The position numbers and the translations under genes are program-made. A DNA stretch of 64,000 nt from Streptomyces sp. ML-6. Lineage in GTDB: Bacteria > Actinomycetota > Actinomycetes > Streptomycetales > Streptomycetaceae. Below are positions 6,962 to 15,800 of the stretch, in pieces (within the stretch, counting starts at the first letter, position 1; each line of letters starts with the position of its first letter). The notes under the pieces were generated by a model, which ran no database searches, was not told the DNA's origin, and saw nothing but the letters and a program-made list of their open reading frames with translations. The stretch lies in the NCBI RefSeq assembly GCF_030116705.1, contig NZ_JAOTIK010000005.1:1-64000 (forward strand). The letters are read 5' to 3'.

Positions 6962-9192
6962 GTGCCGACACGATTTCTTCGTTCGATCTTGGTTCGACGG
7001 CACCCGCCGCAACTACGTTGAGTGACAATTTCGGCGGCGGGGCGGGGCGGGGCGGAAGCGACAACAGCCCCCAGGGCCCCCTGGTGGTCGTTCAGCAGCC
7101 CCGAAACGCTTCCCCGCCCCGCCCCGCCCCGCGCCAATCTCGGGGCAACACGGATAATTCGCTGCGAAACGGATACGCCGCTATCTCACACAGCGTGAGC
7201 GGTGAAACGGCTGCCATCGGGGCCGGATTCCTCATCGCCGGCCCGGTCGGCGCAGTCATCGGCGGCATCGCCGGACCGGCCCTCGCCGCCGCGGTGATGT
7301 GGCGCAGCCGACGACGCGAGCACGACGAGAACACCAACCAGAACAGCCCCCACACCACCGACCCGGGCCGCAGCCCGTTCGGGAACGGACACGGGAACGG
7401 GCACCGCAGCAACGGTGGCACGGACCGCGGGAACCACAGCCCCGGCAGCGGCCGCGACCGTTCGCCGAACGGGCACAGGGCCGACGGGACGGGCCACCAC
7501 CGCAAACCGAAGGTGAAGGACCCGGTCGCCGACAAGCTCAGCAAGTTCGGGAAGGACCTCGCCGACAAGCTGAAGCCGGGCAAGGGAGACAAGGACAAGA
7601 CACCGAAGAACGGCAACGGCACCGAGCCGAAGGGGAAGCACGACAAGCCCGCCAAGGACAGCGGCGCGAAGGGCCTGGAGACCAGCCCCAAGGGCGGATC
7701 GAAGGGCGGTCTGCTGAAGAACCGGGGCAAGCAGCCGGACAGCGAGCGACCGTGGCGCAGCCGAGGCGACAAGCCCGACAAGACGAAGAAGGACAAGAAC
7801 AAAGACAAGAACAAAGACAAGAACAAAGACAAGGACAAGGCCCAGGGTGACGACGCGGCACACACCACGGCGCGCGACGGCCTCGACCCGAAAGACCCGA
7901 AGGGGCCGAAGGACGGTGCCAGCGGCGACGTGCCGCCGAAGCCCGACTACGACCCGGACGAGTACATCGACGCCGAACTCGTAGACGACGACCTGCCGCC
8001 GAAGCCGGGCGTCGACCCCGACGACGTCATCGACGCCGAGGTGATCGACGAGGACCGGATCGCACTCGTGAAAGCCAAGCGCGAGCGGGAACGCCGCCGC
8101 GACGCAATCACGGCAGGGAACAAAGCGGCGCAGAAGGCGGCCCGAGACGGAAACGCCGGCGACCCGCGCCAGGTGAAGCACGAGGTGATCCGGCAGGAGA
8201 ACCAGCGCATCGACCTCGAGCTGCACAACGAGAACCAACTGCTCGCCCTCACCGCAGCAGCCGAGAAACCGAGGAGCACCCCCGTGAACTACCCCGCGAT
8301 CCAGGCCGCACCGGCCGGCACCCGAACGGCCGGAGTCGCCGTCGCGCGGCAGATCGACTTCCGCACCTCCACAGCCTTCGCGATCCTCCGCGCCATGGCC
8401 GACCAACTCGCCCACGGCCTGCACAGCGACGACGACGCCGACATGGCCGACCACATCGTCGAACTCACCGGCATCCCGAACATGTGCAAGAACCTGTCCG
8501 TCGCCGTCCTGGAAGCTGGCCGGGCCCTCTCCCGCACCGCGCCCCTGCACCCCTCGGTCATCAAGCACCTGAACAACGCCGCCGTGGCCGCCCGCACAGC
8601 CGGCGCCATGGCGCAGAACATCATGGTCGTTTTCGTGCAGGCGCACCGCGAGGACATCATCCGAGTCATGGACCCGCGTATCGGTGAGGAACGCTGGAAC
8701 ATCCGCAACGCGCCCGGAACGCTCGACGCCGCGAAACTGCGGGCTGCGATCGCCTCGGCGAACTCCGCACGTCTGTCCCTTCCCGGCGGGTCGGCCGGAT
8801 CGAACGGCGGGGGAGGAAAGCTCGTACCGGCCTCGGACGGCAGCACAAAGAAGCTGATCAACCTGATGAAGGGCTTCAACCGCGGCCACATGGTCACCGT
8901 GCTGTCCGAAGTCGCGGGCTCGGCCGCCGGAGTGAACGCCGTAGCCGACTCGATCACCAAGCTCTACCGGCGCATGCAGAAGACCTGGCCGACCGAGGGT
9001 GTCGTCGACGAAACCGTCCTGCGCACCGCCGGGCAGGTCCTCCGCGTCTCCGACGAGCTGAAGAAAGCAATCAAGGCCGCGAAGAAGGTCCATCACCGCG
9101 AGCTCACCCTGAACGCGAAGGGGCGTGGGGGCAAGGGCGCCTACGCCGAACGGAAATGGGACGTCGTCGGCCGCCGCGGGGCGTCCGGTTAA
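6958..9192 (+). CDS. Large Lys/Asp-rich membrane-anchored transfer protein
   Basis: A 744-residue protein of unknown family. A hydrophobic segment near residues 80-115 (AAIGAGFLIAGPVGAVIGGI) gives one or two membrane passes. A long low-complexity region follows, rich in Gly/Asn then Lys/Asp, including a K-D-K-N tandem repeat. The last ~330 residues are a Pro-poor, folded helical domain. The GTG at 6958 is chosen for the GTGA overlap with the preceding gene. Placement directly before the TraB-like translocase and after the Spd-like gene suggests a partner in intermycelial spread, as for SpdB-type proteins, but no sequence match is claimed. Confidence 0.6.
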   Translation: MSADTISSFDLGSTAPAATTLSDNFGGGAGRGGSDNSPQGPLVVVQQPRNASPPRPAPRQSRGNTDNSLRNGYAAISHSVSGETAAIGAGFLIAGPVGAVIGGIAGPALAAAVMWRSRRREHDENTNQNSPHTTDPGRSPFGNGHGNGHRSNGGTDRGNHSPGSGRDRSPNGHRADGTGHHRKPKVKDPVADKLSKFGKDLADKLKPGKGDKDKTPKNGNGTEPKGKHDKPAKDSGAKGLETSPKGGSKGGLLKNRGKQPDSERPWRSRGDKPDKTKKDKNKDKNKDKNKDKDKAQGDDAAHTTARDGLDPKDPKGPKDGASGDVPPKPDYDPDEYIDAELVDDDLPPKPGVDPDDVIDAEVIDEDRIALVKAKRERERRRDAITAGNKAAQKAARDGNAGDPRQVKHEVIRQENQRIDLELHNENQLLALTAAAEKPRSTPVNYPAIQAAPAGTRTAGVAVARQIDFRTSTAFAILRAMADQLAHGLHSDDDADMADHIVELTGIPNMCKNLSVAVLEAGRALSRTAPLHPSVIKHLNNAAVAARTAGAMAQNIMVVFVQAHREDIIRVMDPRIGEERWNIRNAPGTLDAAKLRAAIASANSARLSLPGGSAGSNGGGGKLVPASDGSTKKLINLMKGFNRGHMVTVLSEVAGSAAGVNAVADSITKLYRRMQKTWPTEGVVDETVLRTAGQVLRVSDELKKAIKAAKKVHHRELTLNAKGRGGKGAYAERKWDVVGRRGASG
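7037..7132. repeat. Long GC inverted repeat with nested hairpin
   Basis: Arm 7037-7060 (three GGGGC units followed by GGAAGCG) pairs with 7107-7132 (CGCTTCC then GCCCC units), with a 2-nt bulge. The loop holds a second palindrome, CCAGGGCCCCCTGG. This lies in the 5' part of the large membrane-protein gene and could form a cruciform or strong mRNA structure. Confidence 0.45.
7792..7827 (+). repeat. 12-bp tandem repeat (x3) coding for DKNK
   Basis: The unit GACAAGAACAAA occurs three times in register and is followed by a degenerate fourth copy. It encodes the Asp-Lys-Asn-Lys repeat of the membrane-anchored transfer protein. Its low GC differs from the surrounding gene. Likely a length-variable linker. 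Confidence 0.8.
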
Positions 9193-9211
9193 CCAGGAAG
9201 GGAGACAGGCC

Positions 9212-11392
9212 ATGTCCAGTGCAGAACTGCCGGTGACACTCACCGACAAACCGAAGAAGTGGGACTTCTCAAGGGACGCCGTCACCCCCGGGCGGCTCGT
9301 GGCGTGGGGCGGCGAACTCGCTGTCGCCTCCGCGCTCGTGGCCCCGCTCGTCGACATCCCGTGGGTGGCTGGCGCGGGTGCCGGCGTCATCTGCACCGCC
9401 GCCGCAGTTGCGTACGAGCAGGCCCGCGGGTCATGGCGGCGCGTCACCGTCGCCCGCGCCGCATCGTGGCTGTCCATGACCGGATGGCTGTCGTACACCC
9501 TCGCCGAAGGCCCCAGCCTCCTGAAAATGGCGTTCGGCGGGGCGATCTGGGCAACCGGCGCGGCCGTCAACATCGGCATGGACCGGTGGGGCGAGGAGAC
9601 GAAGGCGGCCGAGAAGGAACTCGACCGCCGCCTGGAGCAGGGCCAGGAGATCAAGGGCGCCCAGGACGCGTGGGCTCGCCTGCTTGAGGACGTGTGCGGT
9701 ATCGAAGGCGCTCTCGCCGACCCGGTCGTCGACAAGTGGGCGAGCGGCGCCGGTGAAACCGTGAAGGTCACCCTGCCGGCGCACCTGAACATCGACGCCC
9801 TCCGCGGCTACGAGGCTGCCCTCGCCGGCGCCCTGCACCTCCCGAAGGGCGGTGGCGTGTCCTTCAACGCCGGCGGCCCGGACGTCCCCCGGAACGTGGT
9901 CTTCATCGCGCTCACCCGGAAGAACATGATGTCCGGCGCGATCCCGTACCCCAAGCTCACACCCACCACGATCAACAAGCCCGTCGGCTTCGGCATCATC
10001 GGCAACGGGGCCGAAGCCGGCCTGAACCTGAAGGACGAGGGATTCATCGCGATCGGCGCCCAGGGCTCCGGCAAGACCGCCCTGATGAAGACGCTCGGTC
10101 TCGGTCTTGTCCGCTGCTGCGACGCGATCGTCATCGACCTCGACACCTCAGCCAAGATGAGCGCGGTCTTTGTGAACCCGTACCTGCGGCATGGCATCGG
10201 TCGCCCCCTCATCGACTGGCCGGCCACAACCGAGGACGAATGCCGCCTCGTCATCCAGGCAGCGCAGGCCGCGATCGCCGCCCGCAAAACCGAGTACGCC
10301 GACCTCCTCGAGGACGAGGACGTCGACAACCTCCCCGCACGCCCGGACATCCCCGCCATCCACATCCGGGTCGACGAGACCAAGAGCATGCCCGACGACG
10401 TCCTCGCTGGCCTCGACTTCATCATCGAAGAGGGCCGGTCGGTCAACGTCCGCGTGAGCAACACCGGTCTCCGTGCCACCCGCGAGTACATCACCGGCAC
10501 CATGGACGAACTCACCCCCGGCCGCATCGGCCTACGGACGAACAACTCGTCAGAGCTGCAGATGCTGTTCCCGGACAGCGGCGCCCCGGACATGGCGATC
10601 TTCACCGACCCCGGCACCGTGGCGTACATGTCGACGACCAAGGGGCCGTTCCAGCCGACCCCGGCGAAGGCGTACGCCACCATGGCCGAAGCATTCACCG
10701 AGGGCAGCGACGACTACACACGCATGCAGTCCCTGTTCATGGACGCGGCACGGCAGCTCTCCGACATCAGGCCGGACATGGACCCGATCACGGCGAAAGC
10801 CATGGGCCTCGCATGGTCGCAGCGCTGGGCCCGGATCATCCCGAACCTCCGCGGCGACGCATACGGCAACGTCACACCAGACCGGATGCACGAGTCCGTG
10901 TGGGAGCTGTACAGCTCCTGGGAAACGCCCGCGTCGTACGACCTGCTGCTCGGCCGCGCGACCGACAGCGACGGCGACCCGATCGCCGCGCCCCTGTCCG
11001 GGAAGAGCGCCGACATCCCGCGCCTGAGCGAAGCCCTGATCGACGAGGACGAGCTCGAGAGGGCCGCGCAGCAAGAAGCTGCGATCGAACTCGCGAAGGC
11101 TTCGCAGCGTCCGAAGTCCAACGACGACCTCGCCATTGAACTGTTCGCGGCGCAGGGCCGTCCGGTCAAACCGTCCGAGGTGTACCCGCTGATGGTCAGG
11201 GCTGGCTACGACAAGTCCGGCCGCACCTTCCGTGACCTTTGCGCCAAACTTGGCCTGCAGAACAGGCTCGTCAAGGGGGATGATGGAACCTACGCGGCAG
11301 TGTCAATCGAGTGCGATGAGGTTCCTGATGTCGGAAGAGTCCCCGGACCTGAAGATGACGCCGATGGACGAGGCGATGTTCCACATGAGTGA
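9212..11392 (+). CDS. traB: TraB/FtsK-like dsDNA translocase for conjugal transfer
   Basis: A 726-residue protein with the architecture of actinobacterial TraB. Hydrophobic helices at residues ~25-65 and ~75-115 form the membrane domain. A central RecA-like motor has Walker A GAQGSGKTALM (~residue 281) and a Walker B-like IHIRVDETKSM (~residue 382). The C-terminal ~75 residues (NDDLAIELFAAQGRPVKPSE..., then a wing) form a winged helix that in TraB/FtsK reads short DNA repeats. Such proteins move double-stranded plasmid DNA between hyphae as hexamers. ATG at 9212 follows AGGAAGGGAG. It lies in one operon with Spd-like genes. A chromosomal FtsK is less likely, since the usual long Pro-rich linker is missing. 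Confidence 0.8.
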   Translation: MSSAELPVTLTDKPKKWDFSRDAVTPGRLVAWGGELAVASALVAPLVDIPWVAGAGAGVICTAAAVAYEQARGSWRRVTVARAASWLSMTGWLSYTLAEGPSLLKMAFGGAIWATGAAVNIGMDRWGEETKAAEKELDRRLEQGQEIKGAQDAWARLLEDVCGIEGALADPVVDKWASGAGETVKVTLPAHLNIDALRGYEAALAGALHLPKGGGVSFNAGGPDVPRNVVFIALTRKNMMSGAIPYPKLTPTTINKPVGFGIIGNGAEAGLNLKDEGFIAIGAQGSGKTALMKTLGLGLVRCCDAIVIDLDTSAKMSAVFVNPYLRHGIGRPLIDWPATTEDECRLVIQAAQAAIAARKTEYADLLEDEDVDNLPARPDIPAIHIRVDETKSMPDDVLAGLDFIIEEGRSVNVRVSNTGLRATREYITGTMDELTPGRIGLRTNNSSELQMLFPDSGAPDMAIFTDPGTVAYMSTTKGPFQPTPAKAYATMAEAFTEGSDDYTRMQSLFMDAARQLSDIRPDMDPITAKAMGLAWSQRWARIIPNLRGDAYGNVTPDRMHESVWELYSSWETPASYDLLLGRATDSDGDPIAAPLSGKSADIPRLSEALIDEDELERAAQQEAAIELAKASQRPKSNDDLAIELFAAQGRPVKPSEVYPLMVRAGYDKSGRTFRDLCAKLGLQNRLVKGDDGTYAAVSIECDEVPDVGRVPGPEDDADGRGDVPHE

Positions 11393-11498
11393 GCTGATCA
11401 ACAGCCTGAAGAGGGCCGGACTCAGCGAACACTCAGCCGTACGCTTCGCGGCCATCTACTTCGCCGAGTCGTCGGGCTCCGTCAGCGAAGACGACTGA
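11328..11498 (+). CDS. Small protein overlapping traB 3' end
   Basis: A 56-residue protein in a different frame from the TraB-like gene, beginning inside its last 65 bases. GAGG lies 6 nt before the ATG. The product (DEAMFHMSELINSLKRAGLSEHSAVRFAAIYF) looks like two amphipathic helices. Small genes in this position are common in Streptomyces transfer operons; function unknown. Confidence 0.55.
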   Translation: MSEESPDLKMTPMDEAMFHMSELINSLKRAGLSEHSAVRFAAIYFAESSGSVSEDD

Positions 11499-11514
11499 AC
11501 AACCGGACGACTAG

Positions 11515-11546
11515 GGAAGCCCCCGGGGTCGCCCCCGGGGGCTTCC
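11515..11546 (+). terminator. Strong hairpin terminator after traB operon
   Basis: GGAAGCCCCCGGGG and CCCCCGGGGGCTTCC pair across a 3-nt loop, 16 nt after the stop of the last traB-operon gene. There is no long T-run, as is usual in Streptomyces. Confidence 0.7.
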
Positions 11547-11588
11547 TGCGTCTCTATACCACCACCGCCGCCACACGAAGGAACCTCC

Positions 11589-12074
11589 GTGAACACCAAC
11601 CCGCAGCAGCCCGCCCAGCTCGTCATCAACGACCAGGCCGCCCAGTTCCTCGCCGCCGTCGAAGACGCCATGCGCACCCCGACCAGCCACCGCGACGACG
11701 CCCCGCTCCCCGCCATCGGGCCCACCCCGCCCGTGCCCCAGCCCGGCCGGCCGCCCATGAGTCAGCGCGCCACCGACATCAGCACCATCATGCTCACTGG
11801 GGGAGCAGCCAGCCTCATGGTCGGCGGAGGAGCCTCCCTCGTCATGCTCGCCTCCGGATACGCCGACCCTGCGGTCTGCGCCATCGCCTTTGGGGCGCCC
11901 ACCGTCCTCGTCCTCGCCATCGCCCGCCTCGTCGGCAAGGCCAAGGCCGTAGCTGAAGCGGCACCCGCACCCGTCCACCACCACTACAACGGCAACGTCA
12001 CCATCGACCAGCGCAGCCTCACCACCCAGACCCGCGGCGTCATCGCCCACACCCGCAACCAGCTGCCCAGGTGA
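11589..12074 (+). CDS. SpdD-like small membrane protein
   Basis: A 161-residue protein: Pro/Gln-rich N-terminus, two adjacent hydrophobic helices (STIMLTGGAASLMVGGGASLV, VCAIAFGAPTVLVLAIARLV) at residues ~65-120, and a basic C-terminus with HHHYNGNVTIDQRS. This size and layout are typical of SpdD/SpdA-type spread proteins of Streptomyces plasmids. The GTG follows GAAGGAAC. Assignment rests on topology and location next to the TraB-like gene. Confidence 0.55.
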   Translation: MNTNPQQPAQLVINDQAAQFLAAVEDAMRTPTSHRDDAPLPAIGPTPPVPQPGRPPMSQRATDISTIMLTGGAASLMVGGGASLVMLASGYADPAVCAIAFGAPTVLVLAIARLVGKAKAVAEAAPAPVHHHYNGNVTIDQRSLTTQTRGVIAHTRNQLPR

Positions 12075-12418
12075 CCGAGCCTCGCACCCACGTAGTGACC
12101 GCCCGCCTTGGGCCAGCCCCCACCATCAACAAGCGCCCGGGGATAGCAGCCCGGACAAACGGCCTCCCGTACGTCACGCTGGTACTGCACGGCCCGGACT
12201 GCCGAGTCTCACGGTGTCCCCGCGCCCGGACGACGCACAACGGGCCGTGCCGCACACCAACCATCCGAGCCCACCGTGCGACACCCCCAGACGCACGCGG
12301 CTCAACCCGGCCCCACCAGCACCCCCCGCTGGTGGGGCCGATGCATGGCGCGACACGCCCTTCGCGAGAACGACGAGGAAATGTGCCGCGAATCACTGCC
12401 GGTTGTGGGCCTCGATGA
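12071..12418 (+). CDS. Hypothetical protein, coupled to SpdD-like gene
   Basis: A 115-residue reading frame starting at a GTG that overlaps the previous stop (GTGA). The first ~50 residues (VVTARLGPAPTINKRPGIA, then Cys-x4-Ser-x-Cys) look protein-like; the rest is Pro/Arg/His-rich and may be untranslated or poorly conserved. Kept mainly for the coupling signal. Confidence 0.35.
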   Translation: MTEPRTHVVTARLGPAPTINKRPGIAARTNGLPYVTLVLHGPDCRVSRCPRARTTHNGPCRTPTIRAHRATPPDARGSTRPHQHPPLVGPMHGATRPSRERRGNVPRITAGCGPR

Positions 12419-12667
12419 GGCTCGGTGAGTCTCGGAAGATCTCATGATGCTCAGTGTCAGAGCGACCATTCAAAATTGTGACGGATTGTCCGGAAGGTCG
12501 CCTGCATGCTGCCGAGTCCCCGTGCGGAACGGCAGGGTTGTCGGACCTGCATACGTAGACTGCTCACACGCGAAAGAGCCCCGCTTCCTCAACACGGTTC
12601 CTAGGCCACAAGTCGAGGGGGGCTCCTGCGCGGTGTCCCATTCATCGGCATGACGGAAGGACTCCGA

Positions 12668-12865
12668 GTGGAGAGTAACGCGAAACAGCCCCCTAAGCAC
12701 AGCGCTCGTGTTGACAGGCAGCGCCAAGCATTCGCCCCCCACCTGCGGAAATGGCTGGTCAGGTATGGCCGCGGCGTCCACGCGAGCTTCATGTGCGGCG
12801 TGGCGTACCGGCTCGGTGACTTCGCCACAGGCCTGGTCATCGCCTGGCTCATCGCCCGCTACTGA
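12668..12865 (+). CDS. Small C-terminal membrane-anchored protein
   Basis: A 65-residue product from GTG 12668, which has GGAAGGA 7 nt upstream; an in-frame ATG at 12650 lacks a ribosome site. A basic N-terminal half (RQRQAFAPHLRKWLVRYGRG) leads to a hydrophobic end (FATGLVIAWLIARY). It could be a small membrane protein of the transfer or lysogeny region. It ends just before a bidirectional terminator. Confidence 0.4.
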   Translation: MESNAKQPPKHSARVDRQRQAFAPHLRKWLVRYGRGVHASFMCGVAYRLGDFATGLVIAWLIARY

Positions 12866-12880
12866 CCTGCTGTAAGCACC

Positions 12881-12908
12881 GGGCCCGGCACCCCATGGTG
12901 CCGGGCCC
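12881..12908. terminator. Bidirectional hairpin terminator
   Basis: GGGCCCGGCACC and GGTGCCGGGCCC are perfect 12-bp arms around a 4-nt loop. It sits between converging genes (stop at 12865 on plus, stop at 12925 on minus). Confidence 0.75.
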
Positions 12909-12924
12909 GACTTCGTACCAGCCC

Positions 12925-13611
12925 CTACTTCACGGGCTTCCACACCGCGCACCGCTCCGACGTGAACTGCCCGTCCGACGCACGGATCGTCACCGTGATC
13001 TCCTGCGCCGAAGTCGCAAGGTTGTTGTCGATGATGTCCCCGCCCTTCGTGGTCCGCTCCCAGTAGCAGTCCTTCATGCTGCCCCTGGCCCGGTACGTGC
13101 CCGGCGGGATCGTCTCCTCGTCCTCGGCGGCCCCTGGCTCGCTCGACACCACATACGTTCCGTCACCGAACCACCGGTCGTACCTCCCTGACACGGCCTG
13201 CTTCAGCACCGGCGACCACTTCGGGCACAGCTTCGGGATCCCCGCCTGCAGCACAGCCTTCCCGTCACCGTCGAAGTTCCCGGACTCAGCCAGCCACTGC
13301 GGCCGCGAAACCCCATCGACCGCGCTCACCGGCAACGACTCGCAAATGTCCGTCACGAAGTCCGACGCCGCCGGATACAGGTCATCGACCACCCAGCCCT
13401 TCTCGTCGGCCAGCCGGTCTATGTCACCCTCGGGCGTCGCCGGATACTCCGCTGCCTCGGACGGCACCGGCTCCGATGGCTTCGCATCGGCGGTCCCTTC
13501 CGACGCCGACGGGCTCGAGGCCGGCTTCGCCTCATCACCGCCACACCCGGACAACACGACCACCGCAGCAATTCCCGCCACGACAGCACCCACCCCACGC
13601 ATATGCCTCAT
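12925..13611 (-). CDS. Secreted lipoprotein at transfer/phage junction
   Basis: A 228-residue protein with a lipoprotein signal: basic MRHMRG, a hydrophobic core and the lipobox LSGC, so a lipid-anchored outer surface location. A Ser/Pro/Glu linker follows the Cys. The folded domain has four further Cys and the ending (ATSAQEITVTIRASDGQFTSERCAVW) typical of Streptomyces secreted proteins of unknown function. It is the only minus-strand gene between the transfer and virion modules and may be expressed in the lysogen. Superinfection exclusion is a possibility without direct evidence. The start could also be 13602. Confidence 0.65.
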   Translation of the reverse strand: MRHMRGVGAVVAGIAAVVVLSGCGGDEAKPASSPSASEGTADAKPSEPVPSEAAEYPATPEGDIDRLADEKGWVVDDLYPAASDFVTDICESLPVSAVDGVSRPQWLAESGNFDGDGKAVLQAGIPKLCPKWSPVLKQAVSGRYDRWFGDGTYVVSSEPGAAEDEETIPPGTYRARGSMKDCYWERTTKGGDIIDNNLATSAQEITVTIRASDGQFTSERCAVWKPVK

Positions 13612-13637
13612 GGCGCGCAGGATGCCACCCAGACCGG

Positions 13638-13694
13638 CCAGGGGGAACCAAAACCCGAACATCGGGGATCATCAGCACCAGGCGCGGGGCCTGA
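13638..13694 (+). promoter_or_regulatory. Late promoter module copy 1 (terminase)
   Basis: CCAGGGGGAAC (13638-13648), a 32-bp gap, then GGCGCGGGGCCTGA (13681-13694). The same two boxes with the identical 32-bp gap recur before the portal and scaffold genes. GATCAT lies at the -10-like offset. A GGGGC/GCCCC pairing in the leader would place the ribosome site of the terminase gene in a loop. Confidence 0.5.
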
Positions 13695-13722
13695 CAACGA
13701 CACAGCGGGAGCCCCGACCGCC

Positions 13723-14271
13723 ATGCCAGCCTCCAAAGCCAAGCAAGCCGAGACCGCAGGACGCCGCGCCGACCTCATCCGACTCCGTCGCAGCGGTGTC
13801 CGCTTCGACGACCCGCTCATCCTCGCCCTCGGATACAGCAGCTCCGGCGCAGCGCGGAAGGACCTCATCCGGGCCCTCGAACAGAACCGCGACGAGGAAG
13901 CCGCCGAGATCTCCGTGTACCGGCAGCAGGAGAACGAACGTCTCGACTCCCTCCTCGAAGCCGTCTGGGGCAAGGCCACCACCCCCAGCCCTGTCTTCGA
14001 CCGCGAAGGCATGGAGGTAGCGCGGGAGATCGACCTGAAGGCCGTCGATACCGTCCTCAAGCTCATGGACCGCCGCGCCAAGCTCAATGGCCTCGACATG
14101 CCCGTCAAGGCCGAGGTCACCGGAGCCGAAGGAGGGCCGCTCGCCGTGTCGACCGCCGACCCGGACAAGCTGGCCGCCCTCATCGCCGCAACCAGCCGGC
14201 TCGACAGCGACGCCCCCATGAATACGGCCACGTCTACCCCGGCCGACGAGGAAGAGGTCGCCGACGAGTGA
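13723..14271 (+). CDS. Terminase small subunit (probable)
   Basis: A 182-residue protein just upstream of and coupled (GTGA overlap) to the large terminase. The N-terminus (ADLIRLRRSGVRFDDPLILALGYSSSGAARKDLIRALEQ) is an HTH of the kind that lets small terminase bind packaging DNA. A helical middle and an acidic tail follow, the latter contacting the large subunit in related phages. The call relies on position as much as sequence. Confidence 0.65.
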   Translation: MPASKAKQAETAGRRADLIRLRRSGVRFDDPLILALGYSSSGAARKDLIRALEQNRDEEAAEISVYRQQENERLDSLLEAVWGKATTPSPVFDREGMEVAREIDLKAVDTVLKLMDRRAKLNGLDMPVKAEVTGAEGGPLAVSTADPDKLAALIAATSRLDSDAPMNTATSTPADEEEVADE

Positions 14272-15800
14272 CCACAGCCCTCGAACGGCAGGTCGCCGTC
14301 TACCGCACTCTGCCCCCCGAGCAGCGTGCCACCATCACCCGGCTCGCCGACAAGGAAACCCGGGCTGCCCTGGCATGGGCCGAACAGCAGATGGCCATCG
14401 AACGATCCCCGGGCGCCATGGCATCAGCGCTCACTGGGGGCCGCGAGTGGCAGGCCCGCCACCTGGATCTCATCGATCAGGCGTTCGTCCGCATCGCCAA
14501 CGGCGAACGCATGCGCGTCCTGCTGAACATGCCTCCTCGCCATGGGAAGTCCGCTCGGGCGGCCCGGTGGGCACCCCTGTGGTACCTGGCCAGACACCCC
14601 GACCACCGCATCATGATCGCCTCATACGCGGCCAAGCTCGCCGAAGGCCACGGCAGGTGGATCCGTGACAACATCCGCGCCCACGGCGACACCATCGGCA
14701 TCAACCTCCGCTACGGCTCCCAAGCAGCGAACCGATTCGACCTCGAAGGCACCGAAGGCGGGCTCGTCACCGCCGGCGTCGGAGGCTCCCTCACCGGCAT
14801 GGGCGCAAACGTCGCCATAGTCGACGACCCCCTGAAAGACGCCAAGGACGCCGACAGCCCCGTCAAACTCGCCACCCTCTGGGACTGGTGGCAGCAGGTC
14901 ATCAACACCCGCATGGAACCCAACGGCTCCATCATCGTCATCCAGACCCGCTGGTCCGAGAACGACCTCGCAGGCCGCATCCTCCAGGGCGGAGCCAAGG
15001 ACTGGACCGTCCTCAACCTCCCCGCCATCGCCATGACCGAAGGAGACCCCCTCGGCCGGCAGATCGGCGAGCCCCTCTGGCCCGAACGCTTCCACCGAAA
15101 GCACCTCGACCGCTTCAAGAAGGACGTCGGCGAACGCGGCTGGTGGGCCCTCTACCAGCAGGAACCGCGCCCGCTGGAAGGCGGCGTCTGGAAGTGGCCG
15201 TGGATCACCGACAACCGCATCACCCCACAAGCCTTCCGCGGCGTCGACCTCACCCGCACCCTCGTCGCCATCGACACCGCCGGCGGCCGCGACGACAGCG
15301 ACGAAGTCGGCCTCATCGGCGGCGGCCGCGACGCCCGCGGCGAGATGTACCTCCTCGCTGACCAGTCCAGGAAAATGGGCGCCGCCAAGTGGGGGAGAGC
15401 TGCTTGCCTCCTTGCAATCGAGCTCCAGGCTGACGCGTTCGTCGTCGAGTCCAACTTCGGCGGGGACATGGCCGCCCAGATCCTCCGGCAAGCCTGGACG
15501 GAACTCGAACGCGAGGGCGCCACCCACGGCATGCTCATGCCGCGCATCATCGAAGTGACCGCCAAGGTCGGGAAACGGCTACGCGCCGAGCCCATTGCCC
15601 AGCTGTACGAGAACGGGCATGTCCACCACGTTGGTGAGTTCCCCGGGCTTGAGGTCCAGTACGTGTCATGGATCCCAGGTATGGACTCCCCGGACCGCAT
15701 GGACGCCGCCGTTCACCTGCTTACCGAGCTTGCCGACCCGGCGGCCGCGTCCGTGGGTAGCTCCCCGTATGCCGACCAGCGCTTGTCTGGTAGGCGATGA
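14268..15800 (+). CDS. terL: Terminase large subunit
   Basis: A 510-residue packaging ATPase-nuclease. The ATPase half has a Walker A-type loop MPPRHGKS (~residue 89) and Walker B VAIVDDP (~residue 183). The nuclease half has acidic clusters AIDTAGGRDDSDEVG, VESNFGGDM and DRMDAAVHLL, matching the RNase H-like metal site of phage terminases. Length is normal. It drives DNA into proheads through the portal. Start GTG 14268 overlaps the small subunit stop. Confidence 0.9.
   Translation: MTTALERQVAVYRTLPPEQRATITRLADKETRAALAWAEQQMAIERSPGAMASALTGGREWQARHLDLIDQAFVRIANGERMRVLLNMPPRHGKSARAARWAPLWYLARHPDHRIMIASYAAKLAEGHGRWIRDNIRAHGDTIGINLRYGSQAANRFDLEGTEGGLVTAGVGGSLTGMGANVAIVDDPLKDAKDADSPVKLATLWDWWQQVINTRMEPNGSIIVIQTRWSENDLAGRILQGGAKDWTVLNLPAIAMTEGDPLGRQIGEPLWPERFHRKHLDRFKKDVGERGWWALYQQEPRPLEGGVWKWPWITDNRITPQAFRGVDLTRTLVAIDTAGGRDDSDEVGLIGGGRDARGEMYLLADQSRKMGAAKWGRAACLLAIELQADAFVVESNFGGDMAAQILRQAWTELEREGATHGMLMPRIIEVTAKVGKRLRAEPIAQLYENGHVHHVGEFPGLEVQYVSWIPGMDSPDRMDAAVHLLTELADPAAASVGSSPYADQRLSGRR

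Noticed and set aside
7600..7850. CRISPR-like repeat array
   Set aside because: The repeated units are 12-bp tandem coding repeats without spacers, in frame, encoding a Lys/Asp/Asn-rich linker.
9793..10700. Long minus-strand reading frames opposite traB and other plus-strand genes
   Set aside because: Antisense frames are long throughout this GC-rich window because of codon bias. They lack ribosome sites and recognisable motifs, and real genes occupy the opposite strand.
12470..12952. A 160-codon minus-strand gene
   Set aside because: It overlaps a plus-strand gene with a ribosome site and a strong bidirectional terminator, and its composition looks antisense.
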